Source: Actinospica sp035552695 | Lineage (GTDB): Bacteria > Actinomycetota > Actinomycetes > Streptomycetales > Catenulisporaceae | Length of the DNA stretch: 64,000 nucleotides | Direction: 5' to 3' | Assembly: GCF_035552695.1 (NCBI RefSeq) | Contig: NZ_DASZKT010000011.1 | Span: forward strand, 6,362 to 70,361 | In this document: positions 1 through 9,258 of the stretch, one piece after another | Position numbering within the stretch: the first letter of the stretch is position 1 | Layout: the number at the start of each line of letters is the position of its first letter | Program-made: the position numbers and the translations under genes | The notes under the pieces: generated by a model | The model's database searches: none | What the model was told of the DNA's origin: nothing | What the model saw: the letters and a program-made list of their open reading frames with translations, nothing else

Positions 1-491
1 CGGGCGAACTCGGCCACATGCCCGTCTACCCGGACGGCCTGCCGTGCCCCTGCGGCTCACACGGCTGTCTCGAGCAGTACGCGGGCGAAGAGGCGGTGCT
101 GCGCAACTGCGGGTTCCAGGACGCGGCGGGCGATCGCGTCGCAGTGCTCGTGGACCAGGCGCACGCGGCACACCCGGCCGTGCGCCGCGCGCTGGAACAG
201 GCGGGACGGGCGCTCGGCATCGCGCTCGCGGGCGTGGTGAACCTCGTCGACCCGGAAACGGTCGTCCTCGGCGGCGCGTACGCCGACCTGGCCGGCTGGC
301 TCACCCCCGGCATGCAGACGGAACTCGGCGCCCGGGTCAGGATCCGCCCCTGGGAACCGGCCGGCCTCGTCGTATCAGGCCTCAGACGCGAGGGTCCGGT
401 GATCGGTGCCGCGACCTCCGTCGTGCAGCGGGTGATCACGGACCCTGCTTACCTTCAGGAGCGTCGGGAGCGGCGAGAGCAGCGGGTCTAG
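1..491 (+). CDS. ROK family protein, C-terminal part (5' end outside window)
   Basis: The reading frame is open from the window edge, so only the C-terminal ~160 residues are present. It begins in the ROK signature: a GELGH motif, then the Cys-rich zinc-binding stretch (CPCGSHGCLEQY) that structures the sugar site in ROK repressors and kinases. Further on comes the family's late glycine-rich segment (NLVDPETVVLGG). The protein could be a sugar-responsive repressor or a sugar kinase; the deciding N-terminus (helix-turn-helix or DxGGT phosphate motif) lies upstream of the window. No operon partner follows, since the next gene is on the other strand. Confidence 0.85.
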   Translation, partial: GELGHMPVYPDGLPCPCGSHGCLEQYAGEEAVLRNCGFQDAAGDRVAVLVDQAHAAHPAVRRALEQAGRALGIALAGVVNLVDPETVVLGGAYADLAGWLTPGMQTELGARVRIRPWEPAGLVVSGLRREGPVIGAATSVVQRVITDPAYLQERRERREQRV

Positions 492-554
492 GCCGGCGCG
501 GCGATCACCACGGAACTCTCATAGTCCATGGCCCACGTCTGCCACCGCTGAGCC

Positions 555-1472
555 TCAGCCGCGCCAGGATCGGCGGGCGCGGATGTAGGCGGGTACGGCG
601 ATCCGCAGCGCTCTGAGCTTGCTGAATCCGTGGCGCACGCCGAAGACCTGGTAGTCGGCCTGTTCGAGCGAGTCGAGGATGCCGGCGTAGAGGATCAACC
701 CGGTTCCGACGCTTTCGCGGCTCGACGGATGCAGCAGGGTCGCGGCGGCGTGGGCTTCGGCGAAGTAGGCGCGGGCGCGTTCGGTCTCGAACTTCAGCAG
801 GGCTCGGATTCCGTCGGTCATCGTGCGGGCCTCGAAGTCGGCGCGGGTGGCGCCGAACGTGTCGAGGTCTTCCCGCGGCAGGTAGAGGCGGCCACGGCCG
901 AGGTCCTCGTCGATATCGCGCAGGATGTTCGTGAGCTGCAACGCGTAGCCGATGGCGATCGAGCGTTCGGCGGCGCTCGGGTCGAGCGGGCCGAGGATCG
1001 GGACGAGTTGGGGGCCGAGGAGCGAGGTGGCGCCGTACATGTAGCCGAGCAGGTCGTCGTACGTCGCGTACTCGGTGACCGTGAGATCGCTGCGCATCGT
1101 GTCGCTGAACGCGTAGAAGTGCTCGATCGGGATGTCCCAGGTCAACGCCGTGTGCGCGGCCGCCTTGAGCACCGGATCGGGAGAATCACCCACCTTGAGC
1201 GCCAGTTCGTATGCTGCGACACGCTCGTCGAGGCGAGCGGCCGTCACGGCGACATCGGGCTCCGTCGGGTCGTCCACGATCTGGTCGAACATCCGCACCT
1301 GCGCGTACAGCGCGTCGACGTACGGACGTTTGATCGGCGGCAGCATCAGGCAGCCGGCGTAGAACGACGGATCGTACTTGCGGTGGATCGCCTTGCAAAG
1401 CGCGTAGGCCGCGGAGAGCTCAGGGTCCTGCATCCGGCGGCGTTCCGCTTCGAGATCCACGTGCGTGCTCAC
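555..1472 (-). CDS. squalene/phytoene synthase family protein
   Basis: A 305-residue trans-isoprenyl diphosphate synthase of the head-to-head type, which condenses two prenyl diphosphates (FPP or GGPP). Both Mg-binding aspartate motifs are intact: DQIVDD at residues 63-68 and the DIDEDLGRGRLYLP block from about residue 186. Length fits the family. The start is GTG. No desaturase, cyclase or hopanoid gene is adjacent, so sequence alone does not settle phytoene versus squalene as product. It stands as a monocistronic gene between a ROK gene and a PPOX gene. Confidence 0.9.
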   Translation of the reverse strand: MSTHVDLEAERRRMQDPELSAAYALCKAIHRKYDPSFYAGCLMLPPIKRPYVDALYAQVRMFDQIVDDPTEPDVAVTAARLDERVAAYELALKVGDSPDPVLKAAAHTALTWDIPIEHFYAFSDTMRSDLTVTEYATYDDLLGYMYGATSLLGPQLVPILGPLDPSAAERSIAIGYALQLTNILRDIDEDLGRGRLYLPREDLDTFGATRADFEARTMTDGIRALLKFETERARAYFAEAHAAATLLHPSSRESVGTGLILYAGILDSLEQADYQVFGVRHGFSKLRALRIAVPAYIRARRSWRG

Positions 1473-1553
1473 CCGGCGATTCTATGGGCGCGGGTGGGCA
1501 CGGGTGCGGCCCAGCCTCGCGCCACATCCGCTTCCCCCGCCCCAGCCGCCTGC

Positions 1554-1937
1554 TTAGACGTGCACCTTCGTCGGCCGGACGGCGATGGCGACGCGTTGCG
1601 CGGCGTCGGCCGGTGTGATCGGCTTGCCGTCGTACCACTCGGACAGGCGCTGGTAGAGCTTCGCCTCCGGGTCCGGGTCGATGTGGTCGACGACGCCGCG
1701 GATCTCCACGTAGCCGTACTTGTCCTCCGGGTCGAGCAGCGAGATCGAGACGCGCGGCTCGTGCGCGAGGTTCTTGTACTTCTGCCGGTAGCTCGTGTGG
1801 GTGAACCAGATGAACTCGCCGTCCCAGATGAACCACATCGGGTTCACCTGCGGCGCGCCGTCCGGCCGGGTGGTCGCGAGGTTCACCAGGATCGGGCGAC
1901 CGAGCAGTTCGCGGGCGCGCTCGGGGATGTCCACCAT
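1554..1937 (-). CDS. PPOX-class F420-dependent oxidoreductase
   Basis: A 127-residue split-barrel flavin/deazaflavin-binding protein of the pyridoxamine-5'-phosphate oxidase superfamily. The N-terminal half has the family pattern (LATTRPDGAPQVNPMWF), followed by the phosphate-binding KYKNL segment. Small actinobacterial members of this size mostly bind F420 and reduce unknown substrates. The gene ends close to the start of the squalene/phytoene synthase gene on the same strand, but an ~80-bp gap makes co-transcription only possible. A second paralogue of this superfamily lies at 14221-14688. Confidence 0.88.
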   Translation of the reverse strand: MVDIPERARELLGRPILVNLATTRPDGAPQVNPMWFIWDGEFIWFTHTSYRQKYKNLAHEPRVSISLLDPEDKYGYVEIRGVVDHIDPDPEAKLYQRLSEWYDGKPITPADAAQRVAIAVRPTKVHV

Positions 1938-1986
1938 GTCTCACAGCTCCAGTCAGTCGAGGTGCCTCGATCGGATGTAACAGATC

Positions 1987-2556
1987 CTAAGGCCCTGCGG
2001 GTGTTTCGAACGACACCTCGGCGGTGTCCGCCGTGCCGCCCTGCCGACCGGGTGCGGTCTGGTACTTCCAGTACAGGTTCGTGTGCGCGATGACCTGCTC
2101 CGGGGCGGGCGCGCCGTACGCGGTGAGGTCCTCGGTCGTGTGCGCGTCGCCTACGAGCAAGGCGTCGTAGCCGCGGACGATCGCACCGTGCAGCGTGGAC
2201 CGGATGCAGGCGTCGGTCTGCGCGCCCGCGACCACGAGCCTGCCGACGCCGCGCTCGGCGAGCACCTTCTCGAGTTCCGTCTCCTCGAAGGAGTCGCCGT
2301 ACTGCTTGGCGACCAGCGGCTCCCCGGGCTCGCGCACCAGTTCCGGCACGTACTCCCAGCTCTCGCTGCCCTCGACGAGTTCGTCGTCGTCCGAGTGCTG
2401 AATCCATACGACGGGCGCGCCGGCGGCCCTGGCCTTGGCAATCAGGTCACTGATGTTCGCGACGACCTCGTCGCGGCGCGGCGCCCCGGTGACGACGCCG
2501 TTCTGCACGTCGATCACCAGCAGCGCCGTGTTGGGCCGGTCGGTGAAGGTCGTCAT
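1987..2556 (-). CDS. isochorismatase-family cysteine hydrolase
   Basis: A 189-residue cysteine hydrolase (isochorismatase/nicotinamidase-like fold). The catalytic triad is visible: Asp16 in LLVIDVQNG, Lys84 in VAKQYGDSF and Cys117 in GAQTDACIRST, with the cis-peptide segment just before the Cys. The ATG at 2556 is chosen because a GGAG lies about 8 nt upstream; the frame stays open further upstream but that part has no family similarity. The substrate is unknown; homologues act on amides and carbamoyl compounds. About 50 bp separates it from the downstream PPOX gene on the same strand, so a two-gene unit is possible. Confidence 0.88.
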   Translation of the reverse strand: MTTFTDRPNTALLVIDVQNGVVTGAPRRDEVVANISDLIAKARAAGAPVVWIQHSDDDELVEGSESWEYVPELVREPGEPLVAKQYGDSFEETELEKVLAERGVGRLVVAGAQTDACIRSTLHGAIVRGYDALLVGDAHTTEDLTAYGAPAPEQVIAHTNLYWKYQTAPGRQGGTADTAEVSFETPAGP

Positions 2557-2721
2557 GGCAGCCTCCAACTCCAATGTCAGGTGGTTCAGGTCAGTCACCA
2601 CAGTACGTCGCGGCACCGACAGAATCCGGCCTTGACGGGGTCCGGCCGAGGAGGCACACTCCCCGCACCGTCTGTTTTTGTTCTGTTCTGTTCGAATGCG
2701 ATCGCTGCCCCGGATTCGACA

Positions 2722-3270
2722 ATGGAGTTGAAACCGGTGGATCACCCCACGCAGATCGATTGTGCACGCTCACTATCCGCGCCCCTCGTGCGTCTTCCCG
2801 CCCGTCTCCCCGTCCGCATCCTCGTCGCGCTGGCCGCCGCGCTGGCCGCGCTGCTGCTCCCGGCGCTTCTCGCGCATGCGGACACCACCTCCACCTTCAC
2901 CCCCGGCGCGGCCTGGGACGACACGTCCGGCAACGCGCTGCAGATGCACGGCCTCGGCATCATCAAGGTCGGCGGCACTTGGTACGGCTACGGCGAGGAC
3001 AAGGCGGGGGAGACCTCGTCGAACACCTCGTTCCAGGCCATCCCCTGCTACAGCTCGACCGACCTGCAGCACTGGACCTTCCAGGGCGACGCGGTGACGC
3101 GCGCCGCGATCGACGCCGTGCAACGCGCCGTCGCCGTCGTCGGTAACAATGCCCTGACCCGCCGCAATCCGCTGGAGCGGCACCTGCGCGACGTGCTCTG
3201 CTCGCGCGTGCACACCCCGAAAGACGACTCGATCCTCGCGGTTCTCGGTCAGGCCGCGCTGGGCGTATGA
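2722..3270 (+). pseudogene. chimeric ORF: signal peptide + GH43-like N-terminus joined to acyl-CoA dehydrogenase C-terminus
   Basis: The 182-residue frame joins two unrelated gene ends. Residues ~20-52 form a signal peptide (Arg/Pro-rich, then an Ala/Leu core ending AHA-DTT). Residues ~53-128 match the first blade of GH43-like beta-propeller glycosidases (HGLGIIKVGGTWYGYGED, then YSSTDLQHW). From about residue 130 the sequence becomes the last helices of an acyl-CoA dehydrogenase (NPLERHLRDV...HTPKDDSILAVLGQAALG) and stops where those proteins end. Neither domain is complete: no GH43 catalytic acids downstream and no flavin- or CoA-binding part. The in-frame junction lies near 3105-3112. A deletion remnant is the simplest reading; a small secreted product cannot be excluded. 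Confidence 0.6.
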
Positions 3271-3359
3271 GGCTACTGATTCCGCTGCGGTCTGCTACTT
3301 CTTCCGGTGGCTGGTCGGGTAGATATCGGACGGAGCGGTCACAGCACGCTTCCTCCGCT

Positions 3360-5341
3360 TCATGAACAGACCCCTCCGGCTGCCATCGCCGCGACCGCGG
3401 TTCCGGTCGCGCCAGCGACCGCCACCATCGAGCCAGCACCGGAGCCGTTCGCACTGCTGCTGTCCGCGGCGGTCACCGCGGCCGCCGATCCGGACGCGGC
3501 GGCGGTCCCGGCAGCCGGCGTTCCCGCTTCCGCCGTGAGGACGACGTCGTGTCCCGAGCCGCCCGCGTAGTCGATGGTGTACTGCCGCCCGCCGACCGTC
3601 AGGTGCGCGCCAAGCGGTAGCCCGGCCAACGTGCCCGAGCTCGCGTCCCCGTCTCATGGATGAGCACGACTTTCCCGTTCGCCGGTACCGTCGGCAGCGA
3701 CGCCACGGCCAGCGACCCAGCGAGCTGAACCGTGCCGCCGACCTGGATCGGCGCCGATGTCCCCGGTGAGAGCGACAGCGTGCTCCCGGCCGCCTGAATC
3801 AGGGAACCGATATTGAGCGAGCCGCCGGTTCCGATCGCGAGCGTGCCCTGCTGCAGGTGCCACGTCCCGCTCGGCGTGCTCGCGCGACCGGTCGAGGTCA
3901 GCGTGCCGCTGCCGGACATCGTCACCCCGCCCGACGTCCCCGTGATCGAACCCGCATACGTCGTCGCCCCGGACGTGCCTACGCTCAGCGAGTTGCTTCC
4001 CAACGAGATCGAGCTCCCCGCGACGCCGGACAGTTGCTTCACGCTCTGTCCGGGTTCCGTTATCCACGACCTGATCGTTCGACGCGCCGGTCAGCAGGCT
4101 GCTGTCCCCGCCTGACGTACCGGTCCCGAGCAGCAGCGTCGCACCACGACCGATCGTCGTCGTGCCGTGGTAGTTCATCGGAACCGCGAACGTCACCGCG
4201 TTGCCGGTGGTGGCCGCGAGCGAGATCGACGCGTTCGCGGGAGTGCTGAGCGAGGAGTGGTAGACACCGCCGGAAATCGGGGTGTCGAGCGTGACCGGTC
4301 CGTCGTAGTCGAAGGTCAGCGAGCCGTTTCTGTGAATGTTGATATACGAGTTCGATGGCGTCGCGGGCAGGAAGAACCGCTCCGTCGTCCCGTCGCCCCA
4401 TTGGACGTTCGCGCCCTCGATATTGATGCCTCGGAAGTTGGACGTGTGCGCGATGCTCGCCGTGTCCAACGACGTATCGATGTAGTGGTCCACACCGGTC
4501 ATCTCGATCAAACCGGCCTGCCACGCGTGGAAGTTGATGTCGCTGCCGTACTGGTCTTCGTAGAAGTTCTCGGGCAGCACGAGCGTGTAATTGCGTGCAC
4601 TGATGATCGCGGAACCGTCGTTGTGCACAGACGCGGCGGACGGCAGCGCGAGACGGAACGCCGCGCTGCCGAAGTTGAACCCGGTGCCGTCCGCGATGGT
4701 GCCGGTGAACGGCAGACCGTCGGCCAGATCCAGCGTGCCCCACGTGTTCCTGGGCTGCGAAATCAGGCCGGAACCGGAGATCGTGCCGAGGTTGTACTCG
4801 CGGTTGGCGATGTCCAGGTCGAGCGTGCCGTCGACCTCGATGTTGTCGTGGTTCAACGTGACGCCGCTTATCGACGTATACGGATAGTCCCCGATGATCC
4901 CGGTCGAGCCATCCGTGCCGTACTGCAGCGTGGCCCCGCGCTCGACGATGACCGCAGGTTGATCGGGGTTCGTCACGATCGGATACGGCCAGTTCCCGCC
5001 GCTTGTCGTCACGTTCTGGTGCTGGTCGGCGCTCGGCAGCGTGAAGTCGCTGTCCTTCGTCAGCACGAGTGTCCCGGAACCGGCGACCGTAAGCGTGCCC
5101 TGGCCGGAGATGACGCCGTTGTACGTCGCCGTTCCGGACGGCAGGTTGATGATCGAGGGACCCGAGAGCGTCACGTTCGAGCCCGCGAGCACCGAGGCCG
5201 TGATGTTCTCGTCGCCCCGGCCGCCTCGGCGGACTGCGCGGGCAGCGACACGGCTCCGGAAGCCGCGAGCAGAGCCGCCACCGCGACGCGGAATCCGGAG
5301 TGGAAGCTGCTGTGGAATCTGACGTGAAATCTGTGCTGCAC
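3360..5341 (-). pseudogene. secreted beta-helix (autotransporter-associated strand repeat) protein, frameshifted
   Basis: Read across three frames, this is one protein of about 660 residues. A GTG at 5341 opens a signal peptide (VAVAALLAASGAVSLPAQS). After a frame change near 5208 come several hundred residues of Ser/Thr/Gly-rich beta-strand repeats typical of PATR-type beta-helix proteins (for example GTLTVAGSGTLVLTKD). A second frame change near 4045 and a third near 3645 lead to the usual C-terminal cap (QYTIDYAGGSGHDVVLT) and an Ala/Gly-rich hydrophobic tail. Two of the three breaks are repaired by one extra G in a G run, so sequencing error is as likely as true inactivation. Expected role: cell-surface or extracellular adhesin. 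Confidence 0.7.
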
Positions 5342-5470
5342 TTCGGTGTGTCGCCCTCGGATGCGGCTACGGATGGGTATGGAACGAGGTCCCGCATCCT
5401 AGCCAGGGCAGGTTTCGAGAACGCTCACATTCCACGAACCGGACGTCCGCGCGGCGCTCAGGCGCCTGAG

Positions 5471-5522
5471 CCGACTGCCTCGGCCGACCGCCTCAACCGA
5501 TTGCCTCGGCCGACTGCCTCAG
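5471..5522. repeat. four tandem copies of a 13-bp repeat at the 3' end of the 5519-6124 gene
   Basis: Four consecutive 13-mers share the consensus CCGAYYGCCTCRR (starts at 5471, 5484, 5497 and 5510). The last copy contains the stop codon of the minus-strand gene at 5519. The word is close to the 9-nt words expanded inside the sigma factor gene at 7682-7915, which suggests local replication slippage rather than a regulatory site. Confidence 0.8.
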
Positions 5523-6124
5523 CCGATCGCGGCGGCGAGCGTCAGCATCTCGAAGTAGAAGTCCTCGAACTGCGCCAGGGCCCTGGTCAGCTCGGCCTCC
5601 GGCACCGTCTCGTGGTCCGTTCGGGCACTGATGCGCAGCGCCTCCCGGTAGCCCAGCGCGGACCGGAACGTCCAGGCCTCGGGCAACTCGGTGGGCCGCG
5701 CGGTGTCGGCGGGCAGCAGGCCGCGGTTGAGCAGCAGGTTCGCCGTCAGATGCGTGGCCAGCAGCAGCGCGGACGGCGCGTTCACGGCGAACTCGCCCTG
5801 CACGTTCTGCCAACTCGCCGCGTAATAGTCCTGATCCTCCAGGCTCAACGCCTTCGGCGAGAGCGTCGCCACGTCGCCCGTCGACTCGGCGGATGCGGAC
5901 GCGGTGGCAGCGGTGGCCGCGAGGCCGTCGTGCGAGGGCCCGCGCAGCGCCGCCAGGTCGAGCTCCGTGCCCTCGACCAGCGAGGCGAACTCTCGGGCGA
6001 AGCGGTGCGCGGCCGCCCGCCGGACGAACCGCGGGGCGACCACGCGCCGGGCACCCCAGCCGATACCGACCCCGGCGAGCACGGCGGCCGCGGCGATGAC
6101 GATGACAGCGACGGGAGAGGACAT
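5519..6124 (-). CDS. membrane-anchored protein of unknown function
   Basis: A 201-residue protein with one N-terminal hydrophobic helix (about residues 4-24, Val/Ala/Ile-rich) followed by a positively charged RR...R segment, so the rest probably faces the cytoplasm. The C-terminal ~100 residues look predominantly helical. I do not recognise a family. The ATG at 6124 starts directly before the hydrophobic helix; upstream in-frame codons overlap the divergent oxidoreductase gene and look non-coding on this strand. It is divergently arranged with the LLM oxidoreductase at 6252. Confidence 0.6.
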   Translation of the reverse strand: MSSPVAVIVIAAAAVLAGVGIGWGARRVVAPRFVRRAAAHRFAREFASLVEGTELDLAALRGPSHDGLAATAATASASAESTGDVATLSPKALSLEDQDYYAASWQNVQGEFAVNAPSALLLATHLTANLLLNRGLLPADTARPTELPEAWTFRSALGYREALRISARTDHETVPEAELTRALAQFEDFYFEMLTLAAAIG

Positions 6125-6251
6125 GCATTTCGCGTACCCGCTCTCCGCTGATCCATCCGCGCGCGTTCCCCCGCGCCGGCTGACGGACCGTCGGATAGGC
6201 TCGCTACCAGCGGGAAGCCGTACCGCAAAACCACCCCCTGGAGGGACTCTC

Positions 6252-7127
6252 GTGGAACTCGGCCTGCACGTACCCAACTTCACCTGGCCCGACGGCCCGC
6301 GGCGGATCGCGCGGGATCTGACCAGGATCGCCGTGGCCGCGGAGGACGTGGGCATGACGAAGATCAGCGTCATGGACCACGTCTGGCAGATCGGCCACAT
6401 CGGTCCGCCCGAGAACGACATGCTCGAGGCCTACACCGCACTCGGCTACCTGGCCGCGCGCACCACGAAGATCGAGCTGCTCGCGTGGGTCACCGCCGTC
6501 GTCTACCGCGAGCCCGGCCTGCTCGCCAAGGCCGTCACCACCCTCGACGTGCTCTCCGAGGGACGCGCCTGGCTCGGCATCGGCGCCGCGTGGAACGAGC
6601 CGGAGGCGCGCGGCCTCGGCCTGCCGTTCCCCAGCACGAAGGAGCGCTTCGAGCGGCTCGAGGAGGCGCTGCAGATCTGCCTGCAGATGTGGAGCGAGTC
6701 CGACGCGCCGTATCAGGGCACGCACTACCAGCTCGAGCGCACGCTCAACTCCCCGCAGCCGATCTCCCGTCCGCACCCGCCGATCCTGATCGGCGGCGGC
6801 GGTGAGAAGAAGACGCTGCGGATGGTCGCCCAGTACGCCCAGGCCTGCAACCTCTTCGCCGCCGCGCCGGACCTCGAGCACAAGCTGGAAGTCCTGCGCG
6901 GGCACTGCGCCGACGTCGGCCGCGACTACGACGAGATCGAGAAGACGGTGATGGGCTCGCTCGACCCCGGCAAGGACGGCGAGAAGGTCGAGGAGCTGCT
7001 TGAGCAGCTGCGCGGACTCGCGGCGCTCGGGGTGACCCATTTCCACGGCCAGGTCCCCGACGTCCAGACGATCCGGCCGCTGGAGATCCTCGGCGAGCAG
7101 GTCATCCCCGAGGCGCTCAAGTTCTGA
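6252..7127 (+). CDS. LLM class F420-dependent oxidoreductase
   Basis: A 291-residue TIM-barrel enzyme of the luciferase-like monooxygenase superfamily, subgroup using coenzyme F420. Characteristic pieces are the N-terminal ELGLHVPNF strand, the central GRAWLGIGAAWNEPEARGLG block that contacts the cofactor, the RFERLEEALQI helix, and the RPHPPILIGGGGEKKTLR segment binding the deazaflavin phosphate. The GTG at 6252 is preceded by GGAGGG with 6-nt spacing, which fixes the start. The substrate cannot be deduced. The DGPF/YCII gene follows after ~100 bp on the same strand. Confidence 0.92.
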   Translation: MELGLHVPNFTWPDGPRRIARDLTRIAVAAEDVGMTKISVMDHVWQIGHIGPPENDMLEAYTALGYLAARTTKIELLAWVTAVVYREPGLLAKAVTTLDVLSEGRAWLGIGAAWNEPEARGLGLPFPSTKERFERLEEALQICLQMWSESDAPYQGTHYQLERTLNSPQPISRPHPPILIGGGGEKKTLRMVAQYAQACNLFAAAPDLEHKLEVLRGHCADVGRDYDEIEKTVMGSLDPGKDGEKVEELLEQLRGLAALGVTHFHGQVPDVQTIRPLEILGEQVIPEALKF

Positions 7128-7233
7128 AAAGTTCTTCGGGCCGTCGTGTCGAAACGGTCGGGCACCGTTCGACGCCTGGGTGCGGGACGGGAGAGACCGC
7201 CCCGCACCGAAGCCGAATGGAAGGAACACACCC

Positions 7234-7590
7234 ATGCGTTACATGCTGCTGATCAGGCCGGACATGAACCGCGCGCCGGAGGGCGGCCCGAGCGAGGAGA
7301 TGATGACCGAGATGGGCAAGCTCATCTCGGAGATGACCCGCGCGGGCGTGCTGCTCGACACCGCGGGCCTCGGCCCGGCCGAGGAGTCGACCGTGCTGCA
7401 ACTGTCGGGCGGCAAGGTGACGACGGTCGACGGCCCGTACACCGAGGCCCGGGAGTTCATCGGCGGCTTCGCGCTGGTGCAGGTCGGCACGCAGGAGGAG
7501 GCCGCCGAGTGGGCGAACCGGTTCCTGCTGGTGCACGGCGACGCCTGGGAGGTCGTGGTGGAGGTGCGCTCGGTCTTCGAGGCCTCCTGA
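7234..7590 (+). CDS. YCII/DGPF-domain protein
   Basis: A 118-residue dimeric alpha/beta-barrel protein of the YCII superfamily, carrying the DGPYTEARE motif that names the DGPF group. In actinobacteria such genes sit immediately upstream of ECF42-type sigma factors and are established members of that regulon. Here the ECF42-type gene begins 70 bp downstream on the same strand, which matches that arrangement. The molecular function of the DGPF protein is not settled. The ATG at 7234 is chosen because AAGGAA precedes it at good spacing. Confidence 0.92.
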   Translation: MRYMLLIRPDMNRAPEGGPSEEMMTEMGKLISEMTRAGVLLDTAGLGPAEESTVLQLSGGKVTTVDGPYTEAREFIGGFALVQVGTQEEAAEWANRFLLVHGDAWEVVVEVRSVFEAS

Positions 7591-7660
7591 GGCTCCAGGC
7601 TGGGGCGGGGTGCGGGACGTCCGCTTTGCGCGGGCGCCCCAGCCCTGCTGAGATGGCTGC

Positions 7661-9172
7661 GTGGACGAACGCGCCGCTGCCTCGACCGACTCAACGGACT
7701 CAACGGACTCGACCGATTCGGCTGGCCCGACCGATTCGGCTGTCTCGACCGCCTCGACGGACTCGACGGATTCGGCTGGCCCGATCGCCTCGCCTGGTCC
7801 GACGGATTCGGCTGGCCCGGCCGCCTCGGCTGGCCCGGTCGCCTCGCCTGGCCTGACCGATTCGCCTGGCCCGATCGCCTCGACCGATTCAGCCGGCTCG
7901 GCAGTCTCGGCCGTGTGGCGGATCGAGGCTCCGCGCCTGGTCGCCGGGCTGACGCGGCTCGTTGGCGGCGACCTCGGGCTCGCCGAGGACCTCGCGCAGG
8001 ACGCCCTCGTCGCCGCATTGGAGCAGTGGCCGGTTGACGGCGTGCCGCGCAATCCCGGCGCCTGGCTGATGACCGTCGCCAAGCGGCGCGCCGTGGACCT
8101 GATCCGCCGCGACCAGAACTATGCCCGCAAGCTGGAGCTGCTCGGACGCGATCTGGAGACCGGGGCGGCGTCCAGCGAGCCGGGACCAGAATCAGCCCTC
8201 GACGAGCCAGACATCGAGGACGACCTGCTCCGGCTCGTCTTCACCGCCTGCCACCCGGTGCTCGCCGCCCCGGCGCGCGTGGCCCTGACCCTCAAGCTGC
8301 TCGGCGGCCTCACGACGTCCGAGATCGCCCGCGCGTACCTCGTCCCCGAGGCCACGATCGCGCAGCGCATCGTCCGCGCGAAGCGCACCCTGGCCGAGAA
8401 GAAGGTCCCGTTCGAGGTGCCGGAGGGCAAGGAACTCGCCGAGCGCCTGGCGTCAGTCCTTGAAGTCACCTACTTGATCTTTAACGAGGGTTACGCGGCG
8501 ACGGCCGGCGACGAGTGGACCCGCCCGGCCTTGTGCGACGACGCGGTCCGACTCGCCCGCGTGCTCAGTGCCCTGATGCCCAAGGAGCCGGAGGTGCACG
8601 GCCTCGCGGCGCTGCTGGAACTGCAGTCGTCGCGTCTGACCTCGCGCACCGCGTCCGACGGCGGCCTCGTGCTGCTGAGCGATCAGGACCGCGGCCGCTG
8701 GAACCAGATGTTCATCCGCCGAGGCTTCGCCGCGCTCGCGATCGCGGAGAACCTCTCCGTGGCCGTCGGCCGTCCGCCCGGGCCGTACACCCTGCAGGCC
8801 GCGATCGCCGCCAGCCATGCTCGGGCCCTGACGCCTGAGGAGACGGACTGGCCGACCATCGCGCGCCTCTACGCTGCGCTCGCGACCCAGGTCCCCACGC
8901 CCGTCGTCGCCCTCAACCGCGCCGTCGCCGTCGCGATGGCCGATGGACCGGCGGCGGGCCTCGCCCTGGTCGACGACCTCGTCGCCGCGGACGCGCTCCC
9001 GAACTACCACCTGCTCCCCGCGGTACGCGCCGACCTGCTCACGCGCATCGGCCGGCACGCCGAGGCGCGCACCGAATTCGCCCGCGCCGCCGATCTCGCC
9101 GGCAACGCCGCCGAACGCACCCTGCTCCAGCAGCGTGCCGCGGAGGCCGAGCGGTCGGCGTCGGGCGACTGA
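7661..9172 (+). CDS. ECF42-type RNA polymerase sigma factor with repeat-derived N-terminal extension
   Basis: A 503-residue sigma factor. From residue ~85 it has the ECF42 layout: sigma-2 (VWRIEAPRLVAGL...AEDLAQDALVAALEQWP), sigma-4 (LTLKLLGGLTTSEIARAYLV) and the long C-terminal helical/TPR-like extension typical of this group, which is needed for activity in characterised members. These sigma factors lack a classical anti-sigma factor. Residues 8-85 are unusual: 26 three-residue units rich in Ser, Thr, Asp, Ala, Gly and Pro, encoded by a 9-nt repeat. The GTG at 7661 is the longest start with weak support. A GTG at 7913 would remove the repeat entirely and gives a near-standard family N-terminus, so the true start is uncertain. 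Confidence 0.88.
   Translation: MDERAAASTDSTDSTDSTDSAGPTDSAVSTASTDSTDSAGPIASPGPTDSAGPAASAGPVASPGLTDSPGPIASTDSAGSAVSAVWRIEAPRLVAGLTRLVGGDLGLAEDLAQDALVAALEQWPVDGVPRNPGAWLMTVAKRRAVDLIRRDQNYARKLELLGRDLETGAASSEPGPESALDEPDIEDDLLRLVFTACHPVLAAPARVALTLKLLGGLTTSEIARAYLVPEATIAQRIVRAKRTLAEKKVPFEVPEGKELAERLASVLEVTYLIFNEGYAATAGDEWTRPALCDDAVRLARVLSALMPKEPEVHGLAALLELQSSRLTSRTASDGGLVLLSDQDRGRWNQMFIRRGFAALAIAENLSVAVGRPPGPYTLQAAIAASHARALTPEETDWPTIARLYAALATQVPTPVVALNRAVAVAMADGPAAGLALVDDLVAADALPNYHLLPAVRADLLTRIGRHAEARTEFARAADLAGNAAERTLLQQRAAEAERSASGD
7682..7915 (+). repeat. 9-nt-period minisatellite encoding Ser/Thr/Asp/Ala/Gly/Pro triplets
   Basis: Twenty-six consecutive 9-nt units in frame with the sigma factor encode triplets such as STD, SAG, PTD, PIA and SPG. 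Variant units recur in different orders, as expected from slippage or unequal exchange followed by point mutation. The array ends exactly at the codon before the conserved WRIE of sigma-2. Confidence 0.88.
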
Positions 9173-9258
9173 GGATGAGCGGGATGAGTGGACGTTCACA
9201 TTTGAGCGCCCATAGCGAATAGATGAGCGTTCGAAGCCCTGTTGGTCTTGTAGCCGGG

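Noticed and set aside
3295..3363. A 22-codon minus-strand frame (MKRRKRAVTAPSDIYPTSHR...) overlapping the end of the beta-helix gene
   Set aside because: Very short, no family similarity and no clear ribosome-binding site; it probably continues the damaged gene's tail in another frame.
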